27,523 bases of DNA, taken from contig CALTWF010000083.1 of NCBI GenBank assembly GCA_943912755.1, positions 1 through 27,523 on the forward strand. Direction: 5' to 3'. A program made the translations under genes and the position numbers. Every line of letters starts with the position of its first letter. The first letter of the stretch is position 1. The notes below the pieces were generated by a model, which was not told the DNA's origin, did not search any database, and worked only from the letters and a program-made list of their open reading frames with translations. This document shows positions 8,236 through 16,957 of the stretch, piece by piece. Source of the stretch: an uncultured Pseudomonas sp. (GTDB lineage: Bacteria; Pseudomonadota; Gammaproteobacteria; Pseudomonadales; Pseudomonadaceae).

Positions 8236-8243
8236 CACGGGCA

Positions 8244-8714
8244 ATGGCGAAAAACACAACGGACGGCATGCGTCTGCTCAGCGTCGGCGAAGTGGCCAGG
8301 CGGGCCGGGGTGCCGGTGTCCACCCTGCATTTCTACGAGGCCAAGGGGCTGATCGCCAGCACCCGCAATGGCGGTAACCAGCGGCGTTTTCCGGCGTTGG
8401 TGCTGCGCACCATCGCGGTGATCAAGGTGGCGCAGCGCACCGGAATCCCGCTGGAGGAAATCAAGCGGGCGTTCGGCCGCTATCCGCCGAACAGCAAGCT
8501 GACGGCGGCGCAATGGGGGGAGATGTCCACCGCCTGGCGCGAAGACCTGAATGCGCGGATCAGGACCCTGGAGGCGCTGCGCGACAGCCTGGATGACTGC
8601 ATCGGTTGTGGCTGCCTGTCGCTGGAGGATTGCCCGTTGCGCAACCCGGAGGACCGCCTGGGGCTGGAGGGGCCGGGGCCGCGGGTGCTGGAGAAGGCTT
8701 GTCGGGGGGATTGA
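8244..8714 (+). CDS. soxR: Redox-sensing transcriptional activator SoxR
   Basis: This is a MerR-family regulator with a [2Fe-2S] cluster. Oxidation of the cluster by redox-cycling compounds turns on target promoters by untwisting a 19-bp spacer. The 156-residue protein has an N-terminal winged helix-turn-helix (LLSVGEVARRAGVPVSTLHFYEAKGLI, about residues 11-37), a dimerisation helix, and the four cluster ligands in the CX2CXCX5C pattern (C119, C122, C124, C130), followed by PLRNP. The ATG at 8244 gives the family's usual length. A weaker alternative is the ATG at 8268. The gene is divergent from the efflux operon, and the SoxR box lies in between. No soxS is present, consistent with the pseudomonad scheme in which SoxR activates pump genes directly. 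A long REP hairpin follows the stop. Confidence 0.95.
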   Translation: MAKNTTDGMRLLSVGEVARRAGVPVSTLHFYEAKGLIASTRNGGNQRRFPALVLRTIAVIKVAQRTGIPLEEIKRAFGRYPPNSKLTAAQWGEMSTAWREDLNARIRTLEALRDSLDDCIGCGCLSLEDCPLRNPEDRLGLEGPGPRVLEKACRGD

Positions 8715-8720
8715 TTCTTG

Positions 8721-8826
8721 TGGTGTTCTCTGGGGCCTCATCGCTGGCAAGCCAGCTCCCACAGGTACTGCATGCACCGACCCTGTGGGAGCTGGCTTGC
8801 CAGCGATGAGGCCCCGGAGAACACCA
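8721..8826. repeat. REPIN: two REP units in inverted orientation with unusually long arms
   Basis: Arms of 46 bp (8721-8766 and 8781-8826) are inverted copies with two mismatches, around a 14-bp spacer. The inner part is the REP core (CTCATCGCTGGCAAGCCAGC, then TCCCACAG, and its complement). The outer ten bases (TGGTGTTCTC / GAGAACACCA) extend the symmetry beyond the REP consensus. It sits between soxR and the permease gene and would form a very stable hairpin that could end soxR transcription. Confidence 0.85.
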
Positions 8827-8896
8827 TAGAAGCCGGACTACCGCAAACCCGCCTGCCCCCGTAGAATGCGCTCCTTTTTTCCGGGGCAACCTCTCC

Positions 8897-10267
8897 ATGA
8901 GCTCAATCGAACAAGGCCCGGCACAGGCCAATGAACTGGTGCTGGGTCTGGAAGACCGGCCGCGCCTGGTCATCGGCCTGCTGGCTGCGCTGCAGCATCT
9001 GCTGGCGATCATCGTGCCGATCGTGACTCCGGGCCTGCTGATCTGCCAGGCGCTGGGCGTGTCGGCCCGCGATACCAACCTGATCGTGTCGATGTCGCTG
9101 GTGATCTCCGGGATCGCCACCTTCGTCCAGTGCCGCCGCTTCGGGCCGTTCGGCGCCGGGCTGCTGATCGTGCAGGGCACCAGCTTCAACTTCGTCGGCC
9201 CGCTGATCGCCGGCGGCGCGCTGATGGTCAAGCAGGGCACGCCGGTGGAAGCGGTGATGGCGGCGATCTTCGGCGTGGTCATCGCCGGCTCGTTCGTCGA
9301 GATGGGCATCTCGCGCATCCTGCCCTTCGTCAAGCGCCTGATCACCCCGCTGGTGACCGGCATCGTCGTGCTGATGATCGGCCTGACCCTGATCAAGGTC
9401 GGCCTGATCAGCATGGGCGGCGGCTTCGCCGCCATGGGCAACGGCACCTTCGCCAATGGCGAGAACCTGCTGCTGTCCGGCGTGGTACTGGCGATCATCG
9501 TGGTGCTCAACCGCATCCCGGTGGTGTGGATGCGCAGCTGCGCCATCGTCATCGCCCTGGCCGTGGGCTACGCCCTGGCCGGCTACCTGGGCCGCCTGGA
9601 CTTCACCGGCATGCATGAGGCGGCGCTGTTCCAGGTGCCGGTGCCGCTGCACTTCGGCATCGGCTTCTCCTGGTCGCTGTTCATTCCGATGCTGGTGATC
9701 TACCTGGTCACCTCGCTGGAAGCCATCGGCGACGTCACCGCCACCAGCAAGGTCTCGCGCCAGCCGGTGGAAGGCCCGCTGTGGATGCAACGGATCAAGG
9801 GCGGGGTGCTGGTCAACGGCGCAAACTCGCTGCTGGCCGGGGTGTTCAACACCTTCCCCAGCTCGATCTTCGCGCAGAACAACGGGGTGATTCAGCTGAC
9901 CGGCATCGCCAGCCGCCATATCGGCGTGTGGATCGCCCTGATGCTGGTGCTGCTCGGCCTGTTCCCGGCGGTGGCCGGGGTGATCCAGGCGGTGCCGGAG
10001 CCGGTGCTGGGTGGTGCGGCCATGGTCATGTTCGGCGCCGTGGCCGCCTCGGGCATCAATATCCTCGCCAGCGTCAGCCTCGACCGCCGCGCCCTGCTGA
10101 TCATCGCCGTGTCGCTGGCCCTGGGCCTGGGCGTGGCCCAGGTGCCGGAGTTCCTTGCCCACATGCCATCGGCCCTGCGCAATGTGCTGGAGTCCGGCGT
10201 GGCCACCGGCGGCATCTGCGCCCTGGTGCTGAACTGGTTCCTCCCGGAAAGCCGCCGCGACGCCTGA
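8897..10267 (+). CDS. NCS2-family purine permease, XanP/XanQ-like xanthine transporter
   Basis: This is an inner-membrane nucleobase:proton symporter of 456 residues with about 14 hydrophobic segments. Family markers are the TM1 motif LQH (residues 32-34), the TM8 motif LEAIGD (E275, D279) and the NCS2 signature QNNGVIQLTG (327-336). The neighbouring NTFPSSIFAQNNG and LGLFPAVAGVIQAVPEPVLGGA resemble E. coli XanP more than UraA. Xanthine is therefore the most likely substrate, with uric acid or uracil possible. The region upstream contains TAGAAT (8862-8867) as a possible -10 box but no convincing -35. I see no purine riboswitch. It appears to be a single-gene unit, bounded by the REPIN upstream and a strong terminator downstream. 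Confidence 0.88.
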   Translation: MSSIEQGPAQANELVLGLEDRPRLVIGLLAALQHLLAIIVPIVTPGLLICQALGVSARDTNLIVSMSLVISGIATFVQCRRFGPFGAGLLIVQGTSFNFVGPLIAGGALMVKQGTPVEAVMAAIFGVVIAGSFVEMGISRILPFVKRLITPLVTGIVVLMIGLTLIKVGLISMGGGFAAMGNGTFANGENLLLSGVVLAIIVVLNRIPVVWMRSCAIVIALAVGYALAGYLGRLDFTGMHEAALFQVPVPLHFGIGFSWSLFIPMLVIYLVTSLEAIGDVTATSKVSRQPVEGPLWMQRIKGGVLVNGANSLLAGVFNTFPSSIFAQNNGVIQLTGIASRHIGVWIALMLVLLGLFPAVAGVIQAVPEPVLGGAAMVMFGAVAASGINILASVSLDRRALLIIAVSLALGLGVAQVPEFLAHMPSALRNVLESGVATGGICALVLNWFLPESRRDA

Positions 10268-10286
10268 TCCGCGTGTTGCGTCTGAC

Positions 10287-10318
10287 AAGCCCGCAGCCTG
10301 CTGCGGGCTTTTTGTTTT
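10287..10318 (+). terminator. Rho-independent terminator of the xanthine permease gene
   Basis: A 10-bp perfect stem AAGCCCGCAG / CTGCGGGCTT (10287-10296 and 10301-10310) with loop CCTG is followed by a T-rich run to 10318. It lies 20 bp after the permease stop and 35 bp before tusD. Confidence 0.9.
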
Positions 10319-10352
10319 ATCATTCCCGCAGTTTTTTCCGACAGAGCCTGCA

Positions 10353-10745
10353 ATGAAATTCGCCATCGCGGTTTTTTCCCCGGGCCATGCGCCCTCCTCG
10401 CGGCGCGCCCTGCTGTTCGCCCAGGCGGCCGTGGCCGGCGGCCATGAAATCGTCCGCCTGTTCTTCTATCAGGACGGCGTGCACAGCGCCTCGGCCAACG
10501 TGGTCACGCCCCAGGACGAAAACGACGTGCCCGCGCAATGGCGCGAGTTCGTCACCAGCCAGCGCCTCGACGCCGTGGTGTGCATCGCCGCCGCCCTGCG
10601 CCGCGGCGTGCTGAACGACGAGGAAGCCAACCGCTACCAACGTCCGGCGGCCAACCTGCCGGCGCCATGGGAATTGTCCGGCCTCGGCCAGCTGCATGAG
10701 GCGGCGCAAGGTGCGGACCGTCTGCTCTGCTTCGGAGGCGATTGA
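10353..10745 (+). CDS. tusD: Sulfurtransferase complex subunit TusD
   Basis: TusD is the DsrE-like subunit of the cytoplasmic TusBCD complex. It takes persulfide sulfur from TusA and passes it to TusE for 2-thiouridine synthesis in tRNA (mnm5s2U34). The 130-residue protein has the DsrE/F fold pattern, with FAIAVFSPG at the start, LLFAQAAVAGGHEIVRLFFYQDGV in the middle and the catalytic cysteine in VVCIAAALRRGV (C77). The RRG after the cysteine is typical of TusD. It is the first gene of a five-gene operon with one base between its stop and the next start. The 42-bp leader after the permease terminator must hold the operon promoter; TATCAT (10318-10323) is a possible -10. Confidence 0.93.
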   Translation: MKFAIAVFSPGHAPSSRRALLFAQAAVAGGHEIVRLFFYQDGVHSASANVVTPQDENDVPAQWREFVTSQRLDAVVCIAAALRRGVLNDEEANRYQRPAANLPAPWELSGLGQLHEAAQGADRLLCFGGD

Positions 10746-10746
10746 A

Positions 10747-11106
10747 ATGGCCAAGTCCCTGCTGATCATCAGCCGCCAGGCGCCGTGGAGCGGCCCGTCC
10801 GCCCGCGAGGCCCTGGATATCGCCCTGGCCGGCGGCGCCTTCGACCTGCCGCTGGGCATGCTGTTTCTCGATGACGGTGTGTTCCAGCTCGCCACCCACC
10901 AGCAACCGGCGCTGCTGCAACAGAAAAACCTCGCGGCCAATCTCCAGGCCCTGCCGATGTTCGGCGTCGAGGAATTGTTCGTCGCCGCCAGCAGCCTTGC
11001 CGAGCGCGGCCTCGCCGCCGACGGCCTGGGCCTGCCGGTGGAGGTGCTGGACGACGCCGGCCTCGCCGCGTTGATCGACCGTTTCGACCAGGTGGTAACC
11101 CTCTGA
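10747..11106 (+). CDS. tusC: Sulfurtransferase complex subunit TusC
   Basis: This is the second subunit of the TusBCD sulfur relay, a DsrF-like protein of 119 residues. Recognisable parts are KSLLIISRQAPWSGPSAREALDIAL at the N-terminus, FDLPLGMLFLDDGVFQL in the centre and the C-terminal EVLDDAGLAALIDRFDQVVTL. I chose the ATG at 10747, just after the tusD stop, because it gives the family length. An in-frame upstream start at 10696 would overlap tusD and add an unconserved tail. The stop overlaps the tusB start by one base (TGATG), so translation is probably coupled. TusC has no catalytic cysteine role that I can point to; it is structural in the hexamer. Confidence 0.92.
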   Translation: MAKSLLIISRQAPWSGPSAREALDIALAGGAFDLPLGMLFLDDGVFQLATHQQPALLQQKNLAANLQALPMFGVEELFVAASSLAERGLAADGLGLPVEVLDDAGLAALIDRFDQVVTL

Positions 11107-11396
11107 TGAGCACCCTGCACGTCATTTCCCATTCGCCGTTCGGCGATAACCGTCTCGCCAGTTGCCTGCGCCTGCTCGGCCCGCAGGATGGCCTGCTGCT
11201 GTGCGGCGATGCGGTGTATGCGCTGAATCCCGGCACCGCCACTGTCGCCGGCCTGAGCACCCTCGGCCCGCGCCTGTATGCCCTCGCCGAAGACCTGCAC
11301 GCCCGCGCCATCGCCGACAGCCCGGCCACCGCCGTGGACTACCCGGGCTTCGTCGCGCTTTCCCTGGACTACGACAAGGTCAACAGCTGGCTATGA
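11106..11396 (+). CDS. tusB: Sulfurtransferase complex subunit TusB
   Basis: This is the smallest TusBCD subunit, DsrH-like, with 96 residues. It begins STLHVISHSPFGDNRLASCLRLL and contains the DsrH-type segment GLLLCGDAVYAL. It ends in SLDYDKVNSWL, close to the typical C-terminus of the family. It overlaps tusC by one base and tusE by four bases (ATGA at 11393-11396), which indicates tight co-translation and fixed stoichiometry of the complex. Confidence 0.9.
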   Translation: MSTLHVISHSPFGDNRLASCLRLLGPQDGLLLCGDAVYALNPGTATVAGLSTLGPRLYALAEDLHARAIADSPATAVDYPGFVALSLDYDKVNSWL

Positions 11397-11728
11397 GTAC
11401 CCTGACCGTCAACGGCCGCGACCTGCCGCTGGACAAGGACGGCTACCTGGTGGAACTGGGCGACTGGTCCGAGGACACCGCCCGCGCCCTGGCCGCGCGC
11501 GAGCCGCTGGAGCTGAGCGCCGAACACTGGGAAATCATCCATTTGCTGCGCGAGTTCTACCGCGAATACGAGCTGTCGCCGGCAACCCGGCCGCTGATCA
11601 AGTACGTGGCCCTCAAGCTCGGCACGGAAAAAGGCAACAGCCTGCACCTCAACCGCCTGTTCAATGGCACCCCCGCCAAACTCGCCGCCAAGCTGGCGGG
11701 CCTGCCCAAGCCGACCAATTGCATATGA
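11393..11728 (+). CDS. tusE: Sulfur carrier TusE (DsrC family)
   Basis: TusE accepts persulfide sulfur from TusBCD and hands it to the tRNA thiouridylase MnmA. The 111-residue protein has the DsrC/TusE features: VNGRDLPLDKDGYLVELGDWSEDTARALA at the N-terminus, the helical ELSAEHWEIIHLLREFYREYELSPATRPLIK, and the sulfur-carrying penultimate cysteine in the C-terminal PTNCI. Dissimilatory DsrC has a second conserved cysteine about ten residues earlier. Here only the C-terminal cysteine is present, so this is TusE and not a sulfur-oxidation DsrC. It overlaps both neighbours by four bases. Confidence 0.94.
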   Translation: MSTLTVNGRDLPLDKDGYLVELGDWSEDTARALAAREPLELSAEHWEIIHLLREFYREYELSPATRPLIKYVALKLGTEKGNSLHLNRLFNGTPAKLAAKLAGLPKPTNCI

Positions 11729-12720
11729 CCGAACCCCTACCCCTGGTTACCGAAACCCCGGCCGAACACCCCTTCGCCGAATTCGTCCGCATCCTCGGCA
11801 AGGGCAAGCGCGGCGCCCGCGGCCTGACCCGCGAGGAAGCCCGCGCGGCCATGGGCCTGCTGCTCGACGGCAAGGTCGAGGACACCCAGCTCGGCGCCTT
11901 CCTCATGCTGCTGCGGCACAAGGAAGAAAGCCCGGAAGAGCTGGCCGGCTTCACCGAGGCCCTGCGCGAGCGCCTGGACGCGCCTGCGATCGCCGTGGAC
12001 CTCGACTGGCCGAGCTATGCCGGCAAGAAGCGCCACCTGCCCTGGTACCTGCTGGCAGCGCGCTGCCTGGCGGCCAATGGCGTGCGCATCCTGATGCACG
12101 GCGGCGGCGCACATACCGCCGGGCGCCTGTATACCGAGCAGTTGCTGGACCTCGTGGGTATTCCCCTGTGCCGCAACTGGAACCAGGTCGAAGCGGCACT
12201 GGACCAGCACAACCTGGCCTTCATTCCCTTGCAGGACTGGGCGCCGCGCCTGCAACGAATGATCGACCTGCGCAACACCCTCGGCCTGCGTTCGCCGATC
12301 CACTCCCTGGCCCGGGTCCTCAACCCGCTGGGTGCGCGCTGCGGCCTGCAGAGCATCTTCCATCCCGGCTACCAGGCGGTGCACCGCGAGGCCAGCCGCC
12401 TGCTGGGCGACCGCGCCATCGTGGTCAAGGGTGATGGCGGCGAGATCGAGATCAACCCGGATGCCACCAGCCACCTGTACGGCACCGCCGACGGTGTGGA
12501 GTGGGACGAGGAATGGCCGCAGATGTCGGCGCAGCGCCACGTCAAGCCGTCCAGCCTGGAGCCGGAGCATCTGCTGCGGGTTTGGCAGGGTCAGGCCAGC
12601 GACAGCTATGGCGAAATGGCGGTAGTGGCGACCATGGCCCTGGCCCTGCGCGGCCTTGGCCACGATCAGCGCGACGCCTTTGCCAAGGCCCGGGAATACT
12701 GGGCGGCACGCCTGGCCTGA
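11725..12720 (+). CDS. ybiB: TrpD2/YbiB-like protein (glycosyltransferase family 3 fold)
   Basis: This 331-residue protein is homologous to anthranilate phosphoribosyltransferase. It has the N-terminal helical domain (REEARAAMGLLLDGKVEDTQLGAFLMLLRHKEES) and an alpha/beta domain ending with AIVVKGDGGEIEINPDA. The E. coli relative YbiB (TrpD2) has been described as binding nucleic acids and lacking phosphoribosyltransferase activity. Annotations as a tryptophan enzyme should therefore be avoided. Translation starts at an ATG overlapping the tusE stop by four bases, making it the last gene of the tus operon. That location hints at a role linked to RNA or tRNA, which is inference only. No obvious terminator follows in the 114-bp gap. 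Confidence 0.85.
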   Translation: MTEPLPLVTETPAEHPFAEFVRILGKGKRGARGLTREEARAAMGLLLDGKVEDTQLGAFLMLLRHKEESPEELAGFTEALRERLDAPAIAVDLDWPSYAGKKRHLPWYLLAARCLAANGVRILMHGGGAHTAGRLYTEQLLDLVGIPLCRNWNQVEAALDQHNLAFIPLQDWAPRLQRMIDLRNTLGLRSPIHSLARVLNPLGARCGLQSIFHPGYQAVHREASRLLGDRAIVVKGDGGEIEINPDATSHLYGTADGVEWDEEWPQMSAQRHVKPSSLEPEHLLRVWQGQASDSYGEMAVVATMALALRGLGHDQRDAFAKAREYWAARLA

Positions 12721-12834
12721 TAGGGTCCTATCGAATCCATCGATCAAATACCCGGGATCTTTGCGCTATTCGTTCGAACTGAAGTCCGTAAACTGGGCTC
12801 CAACTTCCTACATGAATTGCCAAGGATTCCCACC

Positions 12835-13803
12835 ATGGGCCTGTTGATCGACGGACACTGGCATGACCAGTGGTACACAAGCAGCAAGGACGGCGCCTTC
12901 CAGCGTGAAAACGCCCAGCGCCGCAATCCCCTCCCCGCCCCCGAGGCCGGGCGCTATCACCTCTATGTATCGCTGGCCTGTCCCTGGGCCCACCGCACCC
13001 TGATCATGCGCAAGCTCAAGGGCCTGGAAAGCCTGATCGACGTGTCGGTGGTCAGCTGGTTGATGGGCGAGCACGGCTGGACCTTCGACAAAAGCCAGGG
13101 CTCGACCGGCGACAAGCTCGACGGCCTCGATTTCCTGCACCAGCGCTACACCCGCGACGACCCGCAATACACCGGCCGCGTCACCGTGCCGGTGCTGTGG
13201 GACAAGCAGGAGCAGCGCATCGTCAACAACGAGTCGTCGCTGATCATCCGCATCTTCAACAGCGATTTCGACGAGCTGACCGGGAATCGCCTGGACCTCT
13301 ACCCGGAACCGTTGCGGGCCACCATCGATGCACTCAACGAGCGCATCTACCCGGCGGTGAACAACGGCGTGTACCGCGCCGGTTTCGCCACCTCGCAAGG
13401 GGCTTATGAAGAGGCGTTCGATACGCTGTTCGCCGAGCTGGATCAGCTGGAACAGCTACTGGATGGGCAACGCTACCTGGCCGGCGAGTATCTGACCGAA
13501 GCGGACATTCGCCTGTTCACGACCCTGGTGCGTTTCGACGCGGTGTACCACGGTCACTTCAAGTGCAACCTGCGGCGCCTGGCGGACTACCCGAACCTGT
13601 CGAACTGGCTGCGCGAGCTGTACCAGTGGCCGGGTGTGGCGGAGACGGTGGACATGGAGCATATCCAGCGCCACTACTACATGAGCCACAAGACCATCAA
13701 TCCCAATGGCATCGTGCCGAAGGGGCCATTGCAGGACTTCGGGGTGGCGCATGATCGGGAGCGGTTGGTTGGGCGGGGGATCTGGAAGAAAAGCGGGGCC
13801 TGA
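12835..13803 (+). CDS. Glutathionyl-hydroquinone reductase (xi-class GST, YqjG/PcpF family)
   Basis: This enzyme reductively removes glutathione from S-glutathionyl-hydroquinones and related adducts in the cytoplasm, a repair step in quinone detoxification. The 322-residue protein has the xi-class thioredoxin-fold active site CPWAHRT with catalytic C49. The C-terminal all-helical GST domain follows (YLAGEYLTEADIRLFTTLVRFDAVYHGHFKCN), then the long xi-class tail (YYMSHKTINPNGIVPKGP). I chose the ATG at 12835 because AAGGA (12822-12826) is well placed upstream. It is a single-gene unit, convergent with cysG across a REP hairpin. Quinone chemistry would fit thematically with the nearby SoxR module, but there is no shared regulation that I can see. 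Confidence 0.92.
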   Translation: MGLLIDGHWHDQWYTSSKDGAFQRENAQRRNPLPAPEAGRYHLYVSLACPWAHRTLIMRKLKGLESLIDVSVVSWLMGEHGWTFDKSQGSTGDKLDGLDFLHQRYTRDDPQYTGRVTVPVLWDKQEQRIVNNESSLIIRIFNSDFDELTGNRLDLYPEPLRATIDALNERIYPAVNNGVYRAGFATSQGAYEEAFDTLFAELDQLEQLLDGQRYLAGEYLTEADIRLFTTLVRFDAVYHGHFKCNLRRLADYPNLSNWLRELYQWPGVAETVDMEHIQRHYYMSHKTINPNGIVPKGPLQDFGVAHDRERLVGRGIWKKSGA

Positions 13804-13808
13804 AGGAG

Positions 13809-13881
13809 CATCGCTGGCAAGCCAGCTCCCACAGGTTTAGCGGTGCACGCCATACCTGTGGGAGCTGGCTTGCCAGCGATG
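13809..13881. repeat. REPIN between convergent genes
   Basis: Perfect 28-bp inverted arms (13809-13836 and 13854-13881) flank a 17-bp spacer. The arms are the same REP sequence as at 8739-8766, including TCGCTGGCAAGCCAGC and TCCCACAGGT. It starts five bases after the GST stop and ends five bases before the cysG stop. It probably acts as a shared transcription end or mRNA 3' stabiliser for both converging transcripts. Confidence 0.88.
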
Positions 13882-13886
13882 AGGCC

Positions 13887-15272
13887 CTACTGAGCGCCTT
13901 CGAACCAGGCCAGCTTGTCGCGCAACTGTACGACCTCGCCGACGATCACCAGGGTCGGCGCATGCACTTCATGCTCCGCCACCAGTTGCGGCAGGTCGGC
14001 CAGGGTGCCGGTGAACACCCGCTGGTTCTTGGTGGTGCCCTGTTGCACCAGCGCCGCCGGGGTATCGGCGGCGCGGCCATGGCGGATCAGCTCGGAACAG
14101 ATGGTCGGCAGGCCGACCAGGCCCATGTAGAACACCAGGGTCTGCGCCGGCGCGACCAGGTCGTTCCACGGCAGGTTGCTGGTGCCGTCCTTGAGGTGAC
14201 CGGTAACGAAGCGCACCGACTGGGCATAGTCACGATGGGTCAGCGGAATCCCGGCATAGGCCGAACAACCGCTGGCCGCCGTGATGCCCGGCACCACCTG
14301 GAACGGAATGCCCTGCTCCGCCAGTTCCTCGATCTCTTCCCCACCACGCCCGAAGATGAACGGATCGCCACCTTTCAGACGCAACACCCGCTTGCCCTGG
14401 CGAGCCAGGTCGACCAGTTGCTGGTTGATCTGCTCCTGGGGTACGGCATGGTCGGATCGGCGCTTGCCGACATAGATGCGCTCGGCATCGCGCCGGCACA
14501 TCTCGATGATGGCCGGGGCCACCAGGCGGTCGTAGAGCACCACGTCGGCTTGCTGCATCAGGCGCAAGGCGCGGAAGGTCAGGAGGTCGGGATCACCGGG
14601 ACCGGCGCCCACCAGGTACACCTCGCCGGCGGTCTGTTCGGGCTTGCCGTCGACCTTGGCCTGCAACAGGCGTTCGGCTTCGGCACCCTGCCCGGCCAGC
14701 TGGCGCTCGGCGATCGGGCCCTGGAAGACCTCCTCCCAGAAGCCCCGGCGCTGGTTGACGTCCGGATAGAGTTGCTTGACCCGGTCGCGGAAGCGCGCGG
14801 CCAGCCCGGCCAGTTCGCCGTAGGCCGCGGGAATCCAGGTTTCCAGGCGGGCGCGGATCAAGCGCGCCAGCACCGGGGCGTCACCGCCGCTGGAGACCGC
14901 GACCACCAGCGGCGAGCGGTCGACGATGGCCGGGAAGATCACCGAACACAGCGCCGGCGCATCCACCACGTTGACCGGCACGCAGCGCTTGCGCGCATCC
15001 GCCGAGACCTGTGCGTTGAGCGCCGGGTCGTCGGTAGCCGCGATGATCAGCTGGCAACCGTCCAGGTCCTGCTCCTGATAGCCCCGCTCCAGGATCTGGC
15101 CGCCACTGTGCCGGGCCAGTTCGGATAGTTGCCCTTCGATCTCCGGCGCGACCACGCGCAACTGCGCCCCGGCGTCGGCCAGCAGGCGCGATTTGCGCAA
15201 GGCAATCTCGCCACCGCCGACCACCAGGACCTGGCTGCCGCGCAAATTGTGAAACAGCGGCAGGAATTCCAT
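13887..15272 (-). CDS. cysG: Siroheme synthase CysG (trifunctional)
   Basis: CysG converts uroporphyrinogen III to siroheme, the cofactor of sulfite and nitrite reductases. The 461-residue length fits the full fusion. The N-terminal dehydrogenase/ferrochelatase half has the NAD-binding GGGEIALRKSRLL (from residue 19) and the regulatory serine of VSSGGDAP (S128, phosphorylated in the Salmonella enzyme). The C-terminal S-adenosylmethionine-dependent methyltransferase half has VGAGPGDPDLLT (221-232) and LKGGDPFIFGRGGEE (299-313). The ATG directly follows the serS TAA with no spacing, so its ribosome binding site lies in the serS 3' end. It is the last gene of the long ftsK-to-cysG run. Confidence 0.97.
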   Translation of the reverse strand: MEFLPLFHNLRGSQVLVVGGGEIALRKSRLLADAGAQLRVVAPEIEGQLSELARHSGGQILERGYQEQDLDGCQLIIAATDDPALNAQVSADARKRCVPVNVVDAPALCSVIFPAIVDRSPLVVAVSSGGDAPVLARLIRARLETWIPAAYGELAGLAARFRDRVKQLYPDVNQRRGFWEEVFQGPIAERQLAGQGAEAERLLQAKVDGKPEQTAGEVYLVGAGPGDPDLLTFRALRLMQQADVVLYDRLVAPAIIEMCRRDAERIYVGKRRSDHAVPQEQINQQLVDLARQGKRVLRLKGGDPFIFGRGGEEIEELAEQGIPFQVVPGITAASGCSAYAGIPLTHRDYAQSVRFVTGHLKDGTSNLPWNDLVAPAQTLVFYMGLVGLPTICSELIRHGRAADTPAALVQQGTTKNQRVFTGTLADLPQLVAEHEVHAPTLVIVGEVVQLRDKLAWFEGAQ

Positions 15273-16553
<1,281 letters not shown>

Positions 16554-16582
16554 GTCGTTCTCTCGTTATGTGTGGTGTTGGT

Positions 16583-16957
16583 TCAGATTCGGGTTAGCGC
16601 CAGGCCGGCCCAGGTTGCGAGCAGGCCGCCCAGCACGCTGATGCCGGCATAGCCGAACGCCAGCGGCGCCTGCCCGTTTTCGAGCAGGCGCACGGTATCC
16701 AGTGAAAAGGATGAAAAGGTCGTCAGGCCGCCGAGGAAGCCGACGATCAGGCCGGCACGCAGTTCGACCGGCACGATCGGGCGGTGCAGAAACAGCCCGT
16801 AGAGCAGGCCGATCAGCAGGCAGCCGACCAGGTTGACCGCCAGCGTACCGAGATAGAAGTGCCGAGGCCAGTTCGCGTTGACCCAGTTGGACGTGGCGAA
16901 ACGCAGCAGGGTACCGGCTATGCCGCCGGCGCTGACGGCGGCGATGAGTGCGATCAC
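16583..16957 (-). CDS. crcB: Fluoride ion channel CrcB/FluC
   Basis: This small inner-membrane protein of 124 residues forms dual-topology dimers that export fluoride. It has four hydrophobic helices and the family motifs GGIAGTLLRF, GTLAVNLVGCLLIG and GGLTTFSSFSLD; the last lines the fluoride pore and Na+ site. The start is GTG at 16957. GGAG lies seven bases upstream, and its first bases overlap the rarA stop (GTGA, 16957-16954), so it is translationally coupled to rarA. A longer open frame upstream of this GTG only reads the rarA gene out of frame. I found no fluoride riboswitch, as expected for an internal operon gene. Confidence 0.93.
   Translation of the reverse strand: MIALIAAVSAGGIAGTLLRFATSNWVNANWPRHFYLGTLAVNLVGCLLIGLLYGLFLHRPIVPVELRAGLIVGFLGGLTTFSSFSLDTVRLLENGQAPLAFGYAGISVLGGLLATWAGLALTRI

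Noticed and set aside
8827..8896. A purine riboswitch before the xanthine permease
   Set aside because: The gap is only 70 bp and lacks the junction sequences of purine riboswitches.
8897..10267. An unusual Asn (about residue 307) where XanQ has an essential Asp
   Set aside because: The XanP-type relatives, as I remember them, also have Asn there, so it marks the subgroup rather than a defect.
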